Below are positions 31,404-32,221 of a stretch of DNA of 32,221 nucleotides, piece by piece. The translations under genes were made by a program, and so were the position numbers. The notes beneath the pieces are model-generated. The model did no database searches. It saw only the letters and a program-made list of their open reading frames with translations, and was not told the origin of the DNA. Source of the DNA: Acidobacteriota bacterium. GTDB taxonomy: Bacteria; Acidobacteriota; Thermoanaerobaculia; Thermoanaerobaculales; Thermoanaerobaculaceae. The stretch is from NCBI GenBank assembly GCA_003133645.1, contig PKYI01000090.1:26383-58603 (forward strand). Direction: 5' to 3'. How positions within the stretch are numbered: the stretch's first letter is position 1; each line of letters begins with the position of its first letter.

Positions 31404-32221
31404 ATGGGAGAACTGGAGAACGCAGCGCTGATCGCCGTTCGCGATTGTCTCGGCATCAAGCCGCACGAGACCCTTCTGGTCGTGACCGACCCGGCTTCGG
31501 CGGCGCTTGCGCACGTTTTGGCTGCGGCCGCTCGTCCTCTGGCCCGCGAGGTGCTCGTGCTCGAGTACGCCGAGCGCGAGCTCAACGGCCAGGAGCCCCC
31601 GCCACCGGTGTCAGCGGCGATGGCGGCGGTGGACGCCGTGCTGGCTGTGACCGCCAAGTCGGTGACGCACACCGCGGCGCGGCGCGCCGCGACCGCGGCG
31701 GGCGCGCGTGTCGCCACGATGCCCGGGATCACCGAGGCGTGCCTGGTCCGCACCATGAATGCCGACTACCGGGCGATCGCCGAACGCACCATGCGCGTCA
31801 CCGAGCTGCTGACACGCGCCCGACGCGCACACCTGACGACCGCGGCCGGCACCGACCTGGAACTGCCGATCAGCGACATCGCCGCGATCGCATCCACCGG
31901 GCTGATCCGCGAGCGGGGCCAGTGGGGCAACCTGCCGTCCGGAGAGGCATACCTACGCCCGGAAGAGGGCAAGACCGAGGGGGTGGTGGTGGTGGACGGC
32001 GCGCTCGCCGGCATCGGCACGGTTGGCGAGCCGGTCCGCATCACGGTGCGTGCCGGCCTCGCCGCCGACGTGAGCGGCGGCAAGGAGGCCGCCGCGTTCG
32101 CCGCCATGCTCGAGAAGGCGGGCGCCGCAGCCCGTAACGTCGCCGAGTTGGGCGTCGGCACCAACGACCGCGCGGTGCTGACCGGCAAGATCCTCGAGGA
32201 CGAGAAGATCCTCGGCACCGT
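31404..32221 (+). CDS. M29-type leucyl aminopeptidase-like protein (partial)
   Basis: The reading frame is open from the ATG at 31404 (GGAGG five bases upstream) to the window edge: 272 codons without a stop, so the 3' end is missing. The translation resembles the aminopeptidase T/AmpS-like family: LVVTDPAS near residue 26, WGNLPSGEAYLRPEEG near 175-190 with a likely metal-ligand Glu, and the LGVGTNDRAVLTGKILEDEK segment close to the edge. Complete members have about 320-370 residues and bind two metal ions. Metal ligands expected in the C-terminal part lie outside the window. A TAGAAT at 31381-31386 may be its -10, without a clear -35. Confidence 0.78.
   Translation, partial: MGELENAALIAVRDCLGIKPHETLLVVTDPASAALAHVLAAAARPLAREVLVLEYAERELNGQEPPPPVSAAMAAVDAVLAVTAKSVTHTAARRAATAAGARVATMPGITEACLVRTMNADYRAIAERTMRVTELLTRARRAHLTTAAGTDLELPISDIAAIASTGLIRERGQWGNLPSGEAYLRPEEGKTEGVVVVDGALAGIGTVGEPVRITVRAGLAADVSGGKEAAAFAAMLEKAGAAARNVAELGVGTNDRAVLTGKILEDEKILGT

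Overview
The window is GC-rich DNA with densely packed genes on both strands, short spacers, and many GTG or TTG starts preceded by good Shine-Dalgarno sequences. A Tat translocase, an OmpA-type peptidoglycan-binding domain, exported proteins and a sphingolipid gene set point to a diderm bacterium. Together with an archaeal-type phosphoglycerate mutase, a fused E1 dehydrogenase and a GH57/GalT/GlgA cluster, this fits Acidobacteriota or a similar high-GC lineage. That placement is inference; no rRNA, tRNA or CRISPR array is visible.

Layout. 1-6.1 kb: an exported peroxiredoxin (-), a zinc-type CDF transporter with three tandem cytoplasmic dimerisation-like domains (+), then a two-gene minus unit (M14 zinc carboxypeptidase, ApgM). 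6.2-17.8 kb: an eight-gene plus-strand operon. Its first five genes are joined by four successive 4-nt stop/start overlaps: a GT39-like membrane glycosyltransferase, a PIG-L deacetylase, a soluble GAF histidine kinase, a receiver-only response regulator, and a nucleotidyltransferase/left-handed beta-helix/phosphohexomutase-like fusion. A GH57 amylase-type enzyme, a GalT-like transferase and glycogen synthase follow. The operon looks like alpha-glucan storage metabolism joined to envelope glycan modification and a two-component switch. 18.1-22.4 kb: tatA-tatC (-), then a CtpA-type protease and tryptophanase (+).

22.4-23.3 kb is a decayed or accessory patch: a near-leaderless promoter, a small ORF, a truncated nucleotidyltransferase and a repeat. 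23.3-27.2 kb (-) is a coupled four-gene unit: a QueD/6-pyruvoyl-tetrahydropterin-synthase-like protein, an SDR reductase (CerR-like), serine palmitoyltransferase and a bacterial-ceramide-synthase (BcerS/YghO)-like acyltransferase. This makes a near-complete bacterial ceramide pathway. 27.3-28.1 kb carries gene remnants (an ORF with an in-frame amber codon and an OmpA domain without an N-terminus). An alpha/beta-fused 2-oxoacid dehydrogenase E1 (-), a tandem universal stress protein (+) and a partial M29-type aminopeptidase (+) complete the window.

Two non-coding patterns recur. (1) A ~230-nt element occurs twice (about 17.87-18.10 and 23.07-23.30 kb), each time directly after the stop of a minus-strand gene. 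Its hairpins are conserved by compensatory base changes, which suggests a structured RNA. (2) Degenerate 7-bp-period repeats sit at stop codons or spacers in at least seven places, sometimes inside coding ends, resembling the heptameric STRR repeats known from cyanobacteria.
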